Source of the DNA: an uncultured Alphaproteobacteria bacterium
GTDB taxonomy: Bacteria; Pseudomonadota; Alphaproteobacteria; Bin95
Assembly (NCBI GenBank): GCA_913060845.1
Contig: CAJXVF010000174.1
Span: 1-5,931 of the forward strand
DNA: 5,931 bases
Direction: 5' to 3'
Both the position numbers and the translations under genes were made by a program. Under the pieces are notes generated by a model. It saw only the letters and a list, made by a program, of their open reading frames with translations, was not told the DNA's origin and made no database searches. Numbering within the stretch: position 1 is the stretch's first letter; every line of letters begins with the position of its first letter. This document shows, one piece after another, positions 5,631 through 5,931 of this stretch.

Positions 5631-5882
5631 ATGAGCGACATCTGGAAGATTTACGGCATTCGCTACACCACCCAACCGTCGCGCCCGGCTCACCGCACGT
5701 TTCTGTTCGGCGAGCCAGACGAGGAAACGGGCGGGCTCGATTATTATTCCTGGGTTTTAGTATCCGAAAACCGCGCCATCGTTGTTGATACGGGTGCGGC
5801 AGAGCAGAAAATGAAGGCCCTGGGCCGGGATTGGTTCGGCACGCCGTCCGCAGCATTGAAGCTCCTGGGCGTTGACCCGGAC
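5631..5882 (+). CDS. Second metallo-beta-lactamase-fold hydrolase, N-terminal 84 residues (3' truncated by contig end)
   Basis: ATG 5631 follows the previous stop by 3 nt. The 84 genuine codons (MSDIWKIYGIRYTTQPSR...) align with the N-terminus of the preceding hydrolase. Shared positions include K-Y--RY---P-R, FL-G-P, G-DY--W-L-S--R-IVVDTGA, a later KM and GR, and the LGVD-like stretch before the first zinc motif. It is therefore a tandem paralogue of the lactonase-like family, but clearly diverged (GEPDEETGGLDYYSWV against GGDPSVNWGMDYFFWA). The HxHxDH motif and all metal ligands lie beyond the cut, so activity cannot be judged. Reading on past 5882 gives LSLIHISEPTR, which is translated adapter and not protein. 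Confidence 0.85.
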
Positions 5883-5931
5883 CTGTCTCTTATACACATC
5901 TCCGAGCCCACGAGACCTCTCTACATCTCGT
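5883..5931. other. Nextera library adapter (synthetic, not genomic)
   Basis: Bases 5883-5901 are the reverse-complement mosaic end CTGTCTCTTATACACATCT, 5902-5916 the i7-side adapter CCGAGCCCACGAGAC, 5917-5924 the index CTCTCTAC, and 5925-5931 (ATCTCGT) the start of the P7 flow-cell sequence. The order is exactly that of read-through from a short insert. Genomic sequence ends at 5882. Confidence 0.98.

Noticed and set aside
43..5882. tRNA, rRNA, CRISPR, riboswitch or phage/attachment site
   Set aside because: No cloverleaf, repeat array, conserved RNA motif or integrase was seen by eye; nearly all of the sequence is accounted for by the genes described.
1..5931. A transposon-like element with 42-base perfect inverted terminal repeats
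   Set aside because: The repeats are Nextera adapter including a sample index and part of P7; there is no transposase gene and no target-site duplication.

Overview
This window is an assembled contig from a bacterial genome or metagenome that still carries untrimmed Illumina Nextera adapter at both ends. Bases 1-42 and 5883-5931 are synthetic: Tn5 mosaic end, i7-side adapter and the 8-base index GTAGAGAG/CTCTCTAC. The biological sequence is therefore 43-5882, and the gene at each end is cut by the library, not by a natural boundary. Composition looks moderately GC-rich, genes are tightly packed with Shine-Dalgarno-like sites, and the families resemble those of environmental (perhaps marine) Alphaproteobacteria. 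That taxonomic guess is an inference from gene content only.

Left part (43-610, + strand): the C-terminal half of a family III CoA-transferase (CaiB/BaiF type). It converges, with only 3 bases between stop codons, on a minus-strand locus (614-2225). That locus reads as one large gene encoding a FkbM-type SAM methyltransferase, an Ala/Pro-rich linker and a 2-oxoglutarate/Fe(II) oxygenase-like domain. It is now split by a +1 frameshift near 1484-1487 and an in-frame TAG at 1256-1258. The oxygenase domain has His-Thr-Gly where the canonical iron-binding motif is His-X-Asp. This is the arrangement seen in Fe/2OG radical halogenases, but it could equally be a further lesion in a decaying gene.

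Right part (2401-5882, + strand): a compact operon-like run of four genes transcribed away from the methyltransferase locus. The order is a TcuA/fumarate-reductase-like FAD dehydrogenase, a beta-hydroxyacid dehydrogenase (3-hydroxyisobutyrate dehydrogenase family), and two tandem paralogous metallo-beta-lactamase-fold hydrolases of the N-acyl-homoserine-lactonase-like family. The second hydrolase is truncated by the contig end. Spacings are 12 nt, a 4-nt overlap (GTGA) and 3 nt, which implies co-transcription and translational coupling.

Together the right-hand genes look like a small catabolic module for an organic acid or lactone: flavin oxidation, NAD-linked hydroxyacid oxidation or reduction, and lactone/ester hydrolysis, perhaps with CoA activation by the left-hand CoA-transferase. 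The substrate cannot be read from the sequence. No tRNA, rRNA, CRISPR array, insertion sequence or convincing terminator was seen.
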